Of a stretch of 64,000 bases of DNA, positions 34,452 to 42,924 are shown piece by piece. A program made the position numbers and the translations under genes. Positions within the stretch are counted from its first letter, which is position 1; the number at the start of each line of letters is the position of its first letter. Below the pieces are notes generated by a model. It had not been told where the DNA came from, did not search any database, and saw nothing but the letters and a program-made list of their open reading frames with translations. The DNA is from Chitinophaga varians (GTDB lineage: Bacteria > Bacteroidota > Bacteroidia > Chitinophagales > Chitinophagaceae): assembly GCF_012641275.1 (NCBI RefSeq), contig NZ_JABAIA010000002.1, positions 868,001-932,000 of the forward strand. The letters are read 5' to 3'.

Positions 34452-35852
34452 TTGTCAGGTTTAAAAACAAAAGAACTGAGTAAAATCGGTTATACGGACG
34501 ACCGGGCCAGGAGCCTGGTGATCAATATTATGGCGCGGCATTTCAAACATCATGATAAAGCCGCGATTATACAGCTGTTGACGGATATTAAAGAGCGTCC
34601 GGCTGAATTTTTACAGGATGAGGTGCTGGGAAAGATAGCGGCAATATTCGCCGATGTGCCGGAGGAGCGCCATTTTCAGTCATTTGACCTGCTGGAAACC
34701 ACCGGGCAGCTGAAAGTGTACGGTGGCAAAGAGATAGAACAGGCTGCCCGTCAGCAGATGGAATTGGCCATGTCACTGCCGGTAACGGTACAGGGTGCGC
34801 TGATGCCTGACGCGCATATGGGCTACGGTCTTCCGGTGGGTGGCGTATTGGCCACGGAAAATGCGGTGGTCCCCTACGCGGTAGGTGTGGACATTGGCTG
34901 CCGTATGGCGCTTACCCTCTTCGATGAAGGGGAAAGTTTCCTGAAACGTTACAGTTACCAGCTGAAAACGGCCATGAAAGAATATACCCATTTCGGTATG
35001 GAAGGCGGACTGGAATTCCGCCAGGAGCATGCGGTGCTTGACAGGCCGGAATTCCGTGATACCGCATTGCTCAAAAGCCTGCATGGCAAAGCGGTGCGGC
35101 AGCTGGGATCATCCGGCAGCGGTAACCACTTCGTGGAGTTCGGGCTGCTGACGCTGGAAGAAGACAACTCCCTGTCGTTACCACCGAAGCAGTACCTCGC
35201 ATTGTTGTCGCATTCCGGCAGCCGTGGTCTGGGCGCCGCTATCGCCCAGCACTATACGAAAATAGCGATGGACACCTGCAAGCTGCCGCGTTCGGCACAA
35301 CAGCTGGCATGGCTGGACATGAACAGCGAAGCAGGGCAGGAGTACTGGTTGAGCATGAACCTGGCCGGTGACTACGCCCGTGCCTGTCACCAGCAGATAC
35401 ATCAGCACCTGGCAAAGGCCACAGGACTGAAAAGCCTGGCAACCATCGAAAATCACCACAATTTTGCGTGGGAAGAAACGCTGACGGATACACGGAAGGT
35501 GATCATTCACCGCAAAGGTGCCACCCCGGCGCACGCGGGCGAGCTGGGCATTATCCCCGGCAGCATGACGGCGCCTGCCTACCTGGTCCGTGGCAAAGGC
35601 GTGGAACAGGCGCTTTACTCCGCTGCGCACGGTGCCGGCAGGGCGATGAGCCGCTCCAAGGCCAGGGAGAAAATGACGGTGTCGGCATTAAACAAAATGT
35701 TGGCCAACGCAGGCGTAACCCTGATGGGTGGCAGTGTAGAGGAAAACCCGCAGGCCTATAAAGACATCGACCAGGTGATGAACGCACAGCACGAACTGGT
35801 GAGCGTGGAAGGGCGTTTTATGCCCGTCATCGTACGGATGAATAAAGAGTAG
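34452..35852 (+). CDS. rtcB: RtcB RNA ligase
   Basis: The product is 467 residues from the TTG at 34452. It joins RNA 2',3'-cyclic phosphate or 3'-phosphate ends to 5'-OH ends with GTP and Mn. Motifs are VGVDIGCRM (metal-binding Asp and Cys), GSSGSGNHFVEFG, SHSGSRGLG, ENHHNFAW, HRKGATPAH and AAHGAGRAMSRSKA (guanylation region). The frame extends to an ATG at 34335, but those 39 extra residues are Cys-rich and unlike RtcB; the family begins close to KELSKIGYTDD, so the TTG is my choice with moderate certainty. No RtcR, RtcA or PrfH gene is adjacent. A hairpin terminator follows. Confidence 0.93.
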   Translation: MSGLKTKELSKIGYTDDRARSLVINIMARHFKHHDKAAIIQLLTDIKERPAEFLQDEVLGKIAAIFADVPEERHFQSFDLLETTGQLKVYGGKEIEQAARQQMELAMSLPVTVQGALMPDAHMGYGLPVGGVLATENAVVPYAVGVDIGCRMALTLFDEGESFLKRYSYQLKTAMKEYTHFGMEGGLEFRQEHAVLDRPEFRDTALLKSLHGKAVRQLGSSGSGNHFVEFGLLTLEEDNSLSLPPKQYLALLSHSGSRGLGAAIAQHYTKIAMDTCKLPRSAQQLAWLDMNSEAGQEYWLSMNLAGDYARACHQQIHQHLAKATGLKSLATIENHHNFAWEETLTDTRKVIIHRKGATPAHAGELGIIPGSMTAPAYLVRGKGVEQALYSAAHGAGRAMSRSKAREKMTVSALNKMLANAGVTLMGGSVEENPQAYKDIDQVMNAQHELVSVEGRFMPVIVRMNKE

Positions 35853-35881
35853 CCGCTCACGTTATATCCAGTGTAAAGGGT

Positions 35882-35915
35882 CGGGTCAGGGCACGATGCT
35901 CTGACCCGTTCTTTT
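35882..35915 (+). terminator. Terminator after rtcB
   Basis: CGGGTCAG and CTGACCCG form the outer stem, extended by a G-T wobble and two more pairs around an ACGAT loop, then TTCTTTTT. It lies 30 bases past the rtcB stop. Confidence 0.8.
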
Positions 35916-35975
35916 TCCCGGGGTACTGGTAAATGTGAAAAAGAATATTTACTTTAATGAACTTATTGTCTACCT

Positions 35976-37067
35976 ATGACCCAACGACTACAGTCCCTCG
36001 ATATGATGAGGGGAGTCATCATGCTTTTACTGGCAGCGGAAAGCACACATCTGTACTGGTCACTTGACAGCCTGCAATCCGACGGTTTATGGCATACGTT
36101 CATGCAACAGTTTTTCCACCATCCGTGGAATGGCCTGCGGGCATGGGACCTGGTGCAGCCGGCCTTTATGACTATAGCCGGCACAGCCATGTATCTGTCG
36201 TGGAATGCCAAAGCACAAAAGGGTATCAGCTGGCAACAAAATTTTAAACATATTGCCTGGCGTTGCGGGAAATTATTTATATTCGGTACTGCATTACATT
36301 GCGTATATGCGGGCAGGTTAGTCTGGGAATTGTGGAATGTGCTCACCCAGTTGTCCGTAACCACGATCATTGCATATCTGATTATTCGCCGTTCTGTAGT
36401 ATATCAGCTGGTGGTCAGCCTGTTGCTGCTCCTTGCCACTGATCTCATGTATCGTTTTGTCATTTTACCTGGATTCGAAGATGCTTTTACACAAGGGCAC
36501 AATTTCGGTGCCTACCTGGATACGGTCCTGATGGGAAAAATTAACCCGGACGGATGGGTCGCAATTAATTGTATCCCTACGGCTGCACACACTATTTGGG
36601 GCGTACTGGCAGGGAGACTGTTGACCGGCACTAAGCTACCGTTGCAGAAGACAGGTGTATTGGTGATAGCCGGTATGATAGGACTGGCAGCCGGTTTTGG
36701 GCTGGACGCGGCAGGTATAACGCCGATCATTAAACGGATCAGCACTGCTTCTTTTGTGCTGGCATCCGGCGGATGGGTGATGCTGATCATGGCATTGTTC
36801 TACTGGCTGGTCGATGTGCGGGGATACGTACGTTACGCCTGGATAGCCACTGTAGCAGGTATGAACGCCATCTTCCTCTACCTGTTTTTTGAAACGGTAG
36901 GCGCACAATGGGTGAACCCCACCACAGGTATTTTTGTCAAAGGGTTTACTTATCTGTTGGGCGTACGGGAGGAAGTCAGGGAGGTCCTGTCTGCCCTGAC
37001 CGTACTGGTGCTGGAATGGGGACTGTGTTACTGGTTGTACAGACGGAAGATATTTTTCAAATTATAA
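35976..37067 (+). CDS. HGSNAT/DUF5009-like membrane acyltransferase
   Basis: The product has 363 residues and about ten membrane helices. The N-terminus RLQSLDMMRGVIMLLL is the R-x-x-S-L-D-x-x-R-G motif of heparan-alpha-glucosaminide N-acetyltransferase-like and related acyltransferases, which pass acetyl groups across the membrane to sugars. A conserved His lies in CIPTAAHTIWG (about 205-215). No sugar-metabolism gene is next to it, so the substrate is unknown. It starts about 120 bases after rtcB, behind a terminator, and ends at a terminator inside the convergent MFS gene. Confidence 0.8.
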   Translation: MTQRLQSLDMMRGVIMLLLAAESTHLYWSLDSLQSDGLWHTFMQQFFHHPWNGLRAWDLVQPAFMTIAGTAMYLSWNAKAQKGISWQQNFKHIAWRCGKLFIFGTALHCVYAGRLVWELWNVLTQLSVTTIIAYLIIRRSVVYQLVVSLLLLLATDLMYRFVILPGFEDAFTQGHNFGAYLDTVLMGKINPDGWVAINCIPTAAHTIWGVLAGRLLTGTKLPLQKTGVLVIAGMIGLAAGFGLDAAGITPIIKRISTASFVLASGGWVMLIMALFYWLVDVRGYVRYAWIATVAGMNAIFLYLFFETVGAQWVNPTTGIFVKGFTYLLGVREEVREVLSALTVLVLEWGLCYWLYRRKIFFKL

Positions 37068-37119
37068 AGATCATCCGCAATATAAGAAGATCGTAAACGA
37101 ATAGCTATCTGAGAAACCC

Positions 37120-38322
37120 CTATGAATCAGCCCTGGTATCAGCTACCGGGGCTTCTTTTTTGGCTTCGGGGAGGCCCCTTACCATTAATACGATCAGCAG
37201 TCCGCATAACGCCATGATGCCAAAAGAAACCCGCAGGTGCGTGGCCTGTGCTACAAAGCCTACCAGTGGCGGTACTATGAGAAAACCAAGATAACCGATG
37301 GTGGAAATGGAGGCCAGTGTCTGTCCGCTATTGGCATCACGGGATTTGCCGGCCAGACTAAATACCAGCGGCACGATACACGAAACGCCGAAGCCCGTGC
37401 AAATAAAGCCTATGGCCGTAATCACCGGATGAGGCAGCGCAATTGTCAGCACAAGGCCGCTTAAGATCAGCCATCCGCTGTAGTACAGCATGTTTTTGAT
37501 GCCCATCCGGGCAACGAGCCGGTCGCCGGCAAAACGACCAAGGGTCATGGCGCCCATGTACACCATGAAACACGCGGTAGCTGCGGTGGTGGTGCCCCCG
37601 GCCACCTTATGGAAATAGATACTGCTCCAGTCATACATGGTGTTTTCAGTGGCCATACAGGCGAAACAGATAAAGGAAAAACGAAGCAGTGACTTGCCAG
37701 GCAACGAAAACGCCGTTTTTTTGACCGGGCTGGGCACGGGCTGGTCAGGATACGCACGTACCCCGTAGTACAGTGTAAATACCAGCAGCAGCAGGCTGAC
37801 ACTCAGCATATGCCACGATGGCGCCACCTGCATAGACACCATCAGGTAACCGATACCGGCGCCGGCGGAACCGGCAATGCTCCAGATACCGTGGAAGGTG
37901 GTCATAATGGATTTGGGATACATATGTTGTACCTGCACCGCCTGCGAGTTCGCAGAGAGGTTAAGCAGGTTACGGGAAGAACCAAAGCAGAACAGGGTCA
38001 GTGCCAGTTGCCACAAACTGGTGGTAAAGCCCGGAAGACTTAGCACCAAATTAAAAACCATGGCGCCGATAACCATGATTTTACGGCTGCTGAAACTGCC
38101 CAGCAGCTTGCCGGTAACCGGCATCGTCAGCATCAGCCCGATGGGCAATGCCAATAACACCAGTCCCAGCTGGGCTTCATTGAGGTGCAGTTGCTGTTGT
38201 ATAGAAGGTATCCTGGAGGCCCAGGTGGAGTAACCCAGTCCGGAGATAAAAAAGAAAACGGAAACGGCCGTCCGGTATTGTCGTGCGTTGGCTTCGGTAG
38301 CTTGCGGTATCTCTATGAACAT
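37120..38322 (-). CDS. MFS transporter (YbjJ-like)
   Basis: This 400-residue protein has 12 predicted membrane helices in two halves with the usual central loop (about 195-210). Family marks are FFISGLGYSTWASRIPSI near the first helix and GRFAGDRLVARMG between helices 8 and 9. It is close to the YbjJ type, whose substrate is unknown. It seems monocistronic: a GC-rich hairpin (38410-38429) lies between it and the upstream cyclase gene. Its last codons overlap the terminator of the convergent acyltransferase. Confidence 0.9.
   Translation of the reverse strand: MFIEIPQATEANARQYRTAVSVFFFISGLGYSTWASRIPSIQQQLHLNEAQLGLVLLALPIGLMLTMPVTGKLLGSFSSRKIMVIGAMVFNLVLSLPGFTTSLWQLALTLFCFGSSRNLLNLSANSQAVQVQHMYPKSIMTTFHGIWSIAGSAGAGIGYLMVSMQVAPSWHMLSVSLLLLVFTLYYGVRAYPDQPVPSPVKKTAFSLPGKSLLRFSFICFACMATENTMYDWSSIYFHKVAGGTTTAATACFMVYMGAMTLGRFAGDRLVARMGIKNMLYYSGWLILSGLVLTIALPHPVITAIGFICTGFGVSCIVPLVFSLAGKSRDANSGQTLASISTIGYLGFLIVPPLVGFVAQATHLRVSFGIMALCGLLIVLMVRGLPEAKKEAPVADTRADS
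37130..37160 (+). terminator. Terminator of the acyltransferase gene, inside the MFS 3' end
   Basis: GCCCTGGTA and TACCGGGGC form a nine-pair stem (one T-G wobble, loop TCAGC) followed by TTCTTTTTT. It lies 62 bases past the + strand stop and within the last codons of the convergent MFS gene. Confidence 0.65.
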
Positions 38323-38409
38323 CTGTGATGGTACATACCTCTTTGAAGAGCCATGAGGAACGCAAAATTAGATAAATCCGGAGATTTAATGAACCACCGG
38401 GGATTTTTC

Positions 38410-38429
38410 CCCAGGGCCGAAGCCCTGGG
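38410..38429 (-). terminator. GC-rich hairpin with UUCG loop
   Basis: On the minus strand CCCAGGGC, TTCG and GCCCTGGG form a perfect hairpin with the very stable C(UUCG)G loop, 11 bases past the cyclase stop. The following bases are A-rich, not U-rich, so it may act as an mRNA 3'-end stabiliser or weak terminator. Confidence 0.55.
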
Positions 38430-38439
38430 ATTTCCGGAT

Positions 38440-39351
38440 TCAATGCATTCCCGCTGATTCGATCGGATTTTTCAATTTCGCCAGCGCGCGCACGGGGAAT
38501 GTCCCCACGCCTTTAAATTTAGGCGGTACGGCGCTGAAGGTGAAGCCGTCGTCCGGCAGCAGTTCCAGATGGCAGAGATGTTCCACGATGAGTATTTCGG
38601 CGTCCAGCAGAGTGGTATGTACCGGTCTGCTGCGTCCTTGTGTGTTGTCGATGTTATGGGAGTCGATACCGACCAGTTTTACGTCACAGTCGCGCAGGTA
38701 TTCTGCTGCATCGGCGGTGAGGTACGGATGGTTTTCGTAATAGGCGGGCGTGTTCCAATGGTGGGCCCAGCCGGTATGTACCAGTACGGCGCGGTTGCGT
38801 ATTTCTTGGTTGCGCAGCCTGTCGGCGGTAACGGCGAGGCCCTGCTCATACGGGGCGCGGATGACGATGGCGTCCAGGTCTACGAAACGTTCCAGCGGCA
38901 TTTCGGACATGTCTTTTCCGTCGGCATAACGATGGAAGGGGCAGTCGATGTAGGTGCCGGTATTGGTGACCATTTCTATTTTGCCGATCTGGAAGGTGGT
39001 GTCGCCGTCGTACAGGGCGGCGGAGTCTTCACGGCTGAGGAAATCGCAGATTACCGGGGCCGGCAGGCCTTTGTAGGTCACCAGCCCGTTTTCGATGGTA
39101 TGGCTCAGGTCCACCAGGTAAGTTTGGTTACCGGTATTGACAGGTTTTCGTTTATGCGGCTCAGTGAGAATTTCCTTATTGAGGATGCGGGTTTCGCCTA
39201 CCATGAGCAGGCGCATGTCGGCTACGATATAGTCAGCCAGTTCTTTGTCGGAGATGTCGTCGCCGGCAATGTCGAGCCGGAAATCTTCTCCTGTGATACC
39301 GCCACCGTTGGTGAAGCGGATGTCAAAATCAAATTTTACTCTTTTGTTCAT
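38440..39351 (-). CDS. Cyclase-family (kynurenine formamidase-like) metal hydrolase
   Basis: The product is 303 residues. The core (about 78-300) matches the cyclase/KynB family: YLVDLSHTIENGLVTYKG, then NTGTYIDCPFHRYADG (about 128-143). The family metal motif is normally HxGTHxDxPxH; here the second His is replaced by Tyr (GTYID), and the downstream Asp and His are kept. Other family features are VLVHTGWA and VGIDSHNID. An N-terminal 75-residue extension precedes the domain. Family members open cyclic imides or formylkynurenine; the substrate here is unknown. It is divergent from the gene at 39387 with 35 bases between starts. Confidence 0.85.
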   Translation of the reverse strand: MNKRVKFDFDIRFTNGGGITGEDFRLDIAGDDISDKELADYIVADMRLLMVGETRILNKEILTEPHKRKPVNTGNQTYLVDLSHTIENGLVTYKGLPAPVICDFLSREDSAALYDGDTTFQIGKIEMVTNTGTYIDCPFHRYADGKDMSEMPLERFVDLDAIVIRAPYEQGLAVTADRLRNQEIRNRAVLVHTGWAHHWNTPAYYENHPYLTADAAEYLRDCDVKLVGIDSHNIDNTQGRSRPVHTTLLDAEILIVEHLCHLELLPDDGFTFSAVPPKFKGVGTFPVRALAKLKNPIESAGMH

Positions 39352-39386
39352 CGGTTGATTATTTTCCCGTTTTGAGACGTGTATAA

Positions 39387-40718
39387 ATGTACGATATTAG
39401 CGTTATGCTTAGAGAATTTCAGGTACTCACTGCTGAAGAGGCATTGAACCAGCATCAGATACAGATAAAAGTCCTTGAAAGTGAAGAGGCTTTTATGGAT
39501 ATGATAGGGACGGACGGTTATTTCTATGTGCATAAAGGAGATCTGCATCTGCAGGGCGACCTGATCATTGATATGGACCGGGCGGACAATATGCCGGATG
39601 GCCGGCCGCCGCTGGGATTTGCCGTTATCGGCAACCTGACGGTGGATGGCGGTGTCCTCAATGAGACAGGCGATTATGGCCCGGTGTTTTACGTGGCGGG
39701 CAACCTCACCTGCCGCAACCTCATGGTGGGCGGCGCTCCCACCCGCGTGGAAGGCGATGTTCGCGTGGAAGAGGTGATCATGCTGCATTACAACCACGGA
39801 TGGATGAAATGTGACGGTACATTCTTTGCCCCCATTATGATCGTGGACGATTATTACCTGATGCCTTTCCGTAAAGAGATCAGCCGGTTCTATTATAATG
39901 ATCGTGATGCCGATAGCCCGGCAGCCAATGAATGCACCGAGTCTGAAGACGGTAACCCGGTAATTTCGGAAAACCTGCGCGTGCTGCTCAACAATCCGCT
40001 GACGACTGATTTTGAAGAAATACGCCGTGACCTCGCTGCCGGGGAAAGTGTGATAGCGCCGGTGGAGAGGACGCTTGAATACTGGCGCAACAAGGTACGC
40101 CGCAACTACAGTGACCTGAAGCGGGTACCTATGGAGTTGCGCACTTCGAACCTGTGCGATGAAGCGATGGCTTACAGCGTGGCAGCGCTGAAATATTTCC
40201 CGCCGGGCGCCATTACGCCGGAACTGGCCACTGCTGCGGCGCAGCGCGATGGCAAAGCGCTGCGTTACCTGCCGCCGGAGATGATCACCCGGGAGCTGTG
40301 CTATCTCGCCGCCAAACACGGCGCCATTCTGAAGTATGATATCCCCGAGCGGTTCTATGAACATGCGTTGTTGTGTAATGTTATCAAAGTGTCTGACTGG
40401 CAAATGGAACATGTGCCCGTCGCTTTTATGACGGAAGATATGCTGGTGCTGTACGTGAAGGCCGGCCGCGGTGCGTGGCTGGACAGGTACTGTCAGCAGT
40501 CCGGCGTGTCCAAACAGAAAGTACTGGAACGGGTGATGGCGGATGATATCAAATACCTTGAGAATATTTTCAACTGGCACCTGTCGGCCACCACTTATGC
40601 GTATGCGCGGCAACGTTATGACAAACCGGAATACGCGGAAGCCTGGGCTGCCATCAATGAACGTTTTGCCCGGAAAATAGCGCGGGTGAACGGGAGCCCG
40701 TCTACTCCATCGTCATGA
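39387..40718 (+). CDS. Polymer-forming-like beta-solenoid protein with DUF4116-like C-terminal repeats
   Basis: The 443-residue protein is cytoplasmic (no signal peptide). Residues 50-150 look like short beta-solenoid rungs (VIGNLTVDGGVLNE, YVAGNLTCRNLMVGG, VEGDVRVEEVIML) as in polymer-forming proteins. Residues 235-345 hold two or three helical repeats of about 30 residues (VAALKYFPPGAITPELATAA, RYLPPEMITRELCYLAA), resembling DUF4116. I do not recognise the exact combination. The ATG at 39387 is the first in frame; an ATG six codons later is possible. It overlaps the convergent oxidoreductase by 17 bases, so mutations in that overlap would affect both. Confidence 0.8.
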   Translation: MYDISVMLREFQVLTAEEALNQHQIQIKVLESEEAFMDMIGTDGYFYVHKGDLHLQGDLIIDMDRADNMPDGRPPLGFAVIGNLTVDGGVLNETGDYGPVFYVAGNLTCRNLMVGGAPTRVEGDVRVEEVIMLHYNHGWMKCDGTFFAPIMIVDDYYLMPFRKEISRFYYNDRDADSPAANECTESEDGNPVISENLRVLLNNPLTTDFEEIRRDLAAGESVIAPVERTLEYWRNKVRRNYSDLKRVPMELRTSNLCDEAMAYSVAALKYFPPGAITPELATAAAQRDGKALRYLPPEMITRELCYLAAKHGAILKYDIPERFYEHALLCNVIKVSDWQMEHVPVAFMTEDMLVLYVKAGRGAWLDRYCQQSGVSKQKVLERVMADDIKYLENIFNWHLSATTYAYARQRYDKPEYAEAWAAINERFARKIARVNGSPSTPSS

Positions 40719-41703
40719 CCAGCTTGCGGCCGTAAGTCTGGTTGTTTTCCATCATGATATGTGCCTGCCGGACAGTATCTGCACTGAGGCGGCCCACTAT
40801 CTGCACGGCTGGTGGCGTGATGACGTTGTTGTTGAGCAAGGTGGCCAGTTCGCGAAGGTTTTGGCCATACCAGGACAATTGATTGGCCGCTGCATAGGCA
40901 TAGTTGGAGATGTTGATAACATGTGCGCCTTTGTCGAACAGCAGTTCCCGGGTGCGGGATGTTCCCAGGAAAGTGATGTCTGCATACCCTTTGTTAAGCC
41001 CTATTACTTCCGCCGCTGTTTCGGAGATGCTTCCTCCCACGATATCGATGCCCCAATCAAAATATCCTTGTCCGCCGGCGTCCAGCAGTCTCTGTGCGAG
41101 GTTGGGCTGCCGATAGTCCAGTATGTGCGTGGCGGGTAGTCCCAGTATTTCCAGCGCTGCTTTGCTTTGTTCGTTGCCTGCGGCGGTAAATAGCTGATGG
41201 CTGCCATGCGCTTTCAGTAATTTGATCAGGAAGCTGCCTACTGCGCCGGCGCCGCCGGTGAGAAAGATGCGTTCTTCCGGATGGGCGTGTATCCGTTGAA
41301 AGGTTTGCCAGGCAGTAAGTCCGGCAGACGGTATAGCCGTTGCCGTAGTAAACGGCAAGGCTGCCGGCAGTGGCGCTACCATCTGGTAATTGAGCGCGAT
41401 GTGGGTGGCATAGGTGCCGTTGGAGCCTTTGCTGCCGGCCGCAGCGATCACTTTATCGCCAGGCCGGAATCCTTTTGTCTGCGCGCCTGCGGCCACCACT
41501 ATGCCGGCCAGTTCCCGGCCCAGCACCGGAGAATGCATATGCTGGCTTTCGCGGCGGCCCTGCCGCATCTGATAGTCAATAGGATTAAAAGCGGCGGCTT
41601 TGATTTCAATCAATAATTCATTTTCCCGGTAAACGGGCATGGGTAGTTCCGCTTCGCGGAACTGACCGGCTTCTCCAAATCCATTTAATACAATTGCCTG
41701 CAT
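40702..41703 (-). CDS. MDR-family NADPH quinone reductase-like oxidoreductase
   Basis: This 333-residue protein has the GroES-like N-terminal domain (FNPIDYQMRQGR, VLGRELAGIVVAAG) and a Rossmann domain with FLTGGAGAVGSFLIKLLKA (about 148-166). The zinc-binding cysteines of alcohol dehydrogenases are absent, as in quinone reductases, which use NADPH to reduce quinones or enones. It is divergent from an HxlR regulator, the usual arrangement for a quinone- or electrophile-responsive enzyme. The -33 element of its promoter sits in the middle of a palindrome. Its 3' end overlaps the convergent gene by 17 bases. Confidence 0.92.
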   Translation of the reverse strand: MQAIVLNGFGEAGQFREAELPMPVYRENELLIEIKAAAFNPIDYQMRQGRRESQHMHSPVLGRELAGIVVAAGAQTKGFRPGDKVIAAAGSKGSNGTYATHIALNYQMVAPLPAALPFTTATAIPSAGLTAWQTFQRIHAHPEERIFLTGGAGAVGSFLIKLLKAHGSHQLFTAAGNEQSKAALEILGLPATHILDYRQPNLAQRLLDAGGQGYFDWGIDIVGGSISETAAEVIGLNKGYADITFLGTSRTRELLFDKGAHVINISNYAYAAANQLSWYGQNLRELATLLNNNVITPPAVQIVGRLSADTVRQAHIMMENNQTYGRKLVMTME

Positions 41704-41718
41704 GTGCGTAATTTTGGG

Positions 41719-41758
41719 TAAAGCTAACGGGCTGTGTCACGGTGACCAATAACCGTGA
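41719..41758 (-). promoter_or_regulatory. Oxidoreductase promoter with embedded HxlR operator
   Basis: Minus strand: TTG at 41749-41747, a 20-base spacer and TAGCTTTA at 41726-41719, one base off the consensus. A perfect palindrome, TCACGGT (41737-41743) and ACCGTGA (41752-41758) with an 8-base spacer, has the TTG at its centre. Binding there would block transcription. A small GAGT-T-ACTC repeat at about 41766-41774 may be a second site. Confidence 0.65.
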
Positions 41759-41782
41759 TAATTGAGAGTTACTCACAAAAAA

Positions 41783-42139
41783 ATGAGTGGTATTATGATC
41801 AAGGAAACATCCTCTAATGCGTCTAACCGGAAATTCCTGCGTAGCGTATGCCGTATCACGGGGGCGCTGGAGATCCTCTCCGGACGCTGGAAGGCGCTGG
41901 TGCTGATTCATATTTCGGAGGGGAAGAACCGTTTCAGTTTATTGAAACAGGTATTGCCGCCGGTGTCGGACCAGGTACTGGGGCGGCAGTTGCGGGAACT
42001 GGAAGCGGAAGGGCTGATAACTAAGGCTATTATCGCAGAAGTGCCGGTACGCGTGGATTACAGCCTCACCGACAAAGGTGCGGCGGTATTGCCTATTCTG
42101 GACGAGCTGGCCGAGTGGTATGATAAACGGGGTGACTAG
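41783..42139 (+). CDS. HxlR family transcriptional regulator
   Basis: The product is 118 residues, a single winged helix. Family marks are CRITGALEILSGRWKALVL, FSLLKQVLPPVSDQVLGRQLRELEAEGLI and VDYSLTDKGAAVLPIL (each in order). HxlR proteins often sense formaldehyde, quinones or other electrophiles. It is divergent from the MDR oxidoreductase across 79 bases that hold a likely operator. I start it at the ATG at 41783; an ATG four codons later is equally possible. Its stop overlaps the convergent Fnr-like gene by four bases. Confidence 0.92.
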   Translation: MSGIMIKETSSNASNRKFLRSVCRITGALEILSGRWKALVLIHISEGKNRFSLLKQVLPPVSDQVLGRQLRELEAEGLITKAIIAEVPVRVDYSLTDKGAAVLPILDELAEWYDKRGD

Positions 42140-42813
42140 GATGTTGCTGTCAGCAGCTGTTGTAATTTTTTCTCCTGTAAAATAGTGATGGATTTTCCCT
42201 CGGCTTCAATTAACCGTTGCTGGATAAATTCCTGTAGCATCCGGTAGATGGTTTCGTAGGTAGTGCCGGCCAGCGAGGCGAGGTCTTGCCGGTTGATCGT
42301 AAATTGTTTGTGCCCATATACCCGGCTTATTTCCAGCAGTGCGTCTGCCAGCCTGCTTTTCACGTCCATGTGCACGAGGTTGCGCATTTTTTTTTCCGCT
42401 TCCTGTAATTCCGCGGCATAAAACTGCATGAGCCGGTAGGTGAGGGCAGGATTTACCTTGAGGGAGGCTTCAAAAAATGTGTTGTCCACATAACAGAAGG
42501 TGCCGTCTTCCAGGGCCGTGGCAGATACCGGGTAGAGGCGCTGTTCGCTGCCAAATCCGCGGTGGCCGAGGATGTCGCCTTTTTTTGCCAGCCGGATGAT
42601 AAGTTCTTTTTCCGGTCCCCATTGTTTATGCACTTTCACTTTCCCGTCATATAAAAAATAGATGCCAGTGGCCGGACCGCCTTCACGGAACAGTATTTCG
42701 CCTTTTTTAAACGGCTGATGCTGCCGGTGGGAGGCAACTGCTGCCAACCATTCCGGGATGGCATGCTGGCATAAAAAACATGTCTTCAGATCGCAGGCCC
42801 TGTTTTTCTTCAT
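42136..42813 (-). CDS. Crp/Fnr family regulator with N-terminal cysteine cluster
   Basis: The 225-residue protein has a cyclic-nucleotide-binding-type barrel (about 25-140) and a CRP-type winged helix (INRQDLASLAGTTYETIYRML). The first 15 residues contain Cys7, Cys12 and Cys15 (CDLKTCFLC), like the N-terminal cluster ligands of Fnr, which suggests an iron-sulfur centre sensing oxygen or nitric oxide. A fourth ligand could be Cys107 (FCYVDN), but this is uncertain. A palindrome with an Fnr-like TGAT-N4-ATCA core lies 51-70 bases upstream. The gene is divergent from the CLC channel, its probable target. Confidence 0.9.
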   Translation of the reverse strand: MKKNRACDLKTCFLCQHAIPEWLAAVASHRQHQPFKKGEILFREGGPATGIYFLYDGKVKVHKQWGPEKELIIRLAKKGDILGHRGFGSEQRLYPVSATALEDGTFCYVDNTFFEASLKVNPALTYRLMQFYAAELQEAEKKMRNLVHMDVKSRLADALLEISRVYGHKQFTINRQDLASLAGTTYETIYRMLQEFIQQRLIEAEGKSITILQEKKLQQLLTATS

Positions 42814-42863
42814 GGTTGCAATAGTAATACTTTTTCGATGTTTTTATGTAAAAAATGCTTTTT

Positions 42864-42883
42864 AATATGATTTGAATCATATT
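42864..42883. promoter_or_regulatory. Fnr-box-like palindrome
   Basis: AATATGATT, TG and AATCATATT form a perfect 20-base palindrome whose core TGAT-TTGA-ATCA matches the Fnr/CRP half-site spacing. It lies between the Crp/Fnr regulator and the CLC channel gene. Confidence 0.65.
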
Positions 42884-42924
42884 TTTGTGCTGATCTTTTA
42901 TTTCAGATATCATTTTTTCATTTC

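Noticed and set aside
39348..40613. 421-codon frame opposite the polymer-forming-like gene
   Set aside because: His/Arg-rich composition and no domain; the + strand frame shows clear repeat structure.
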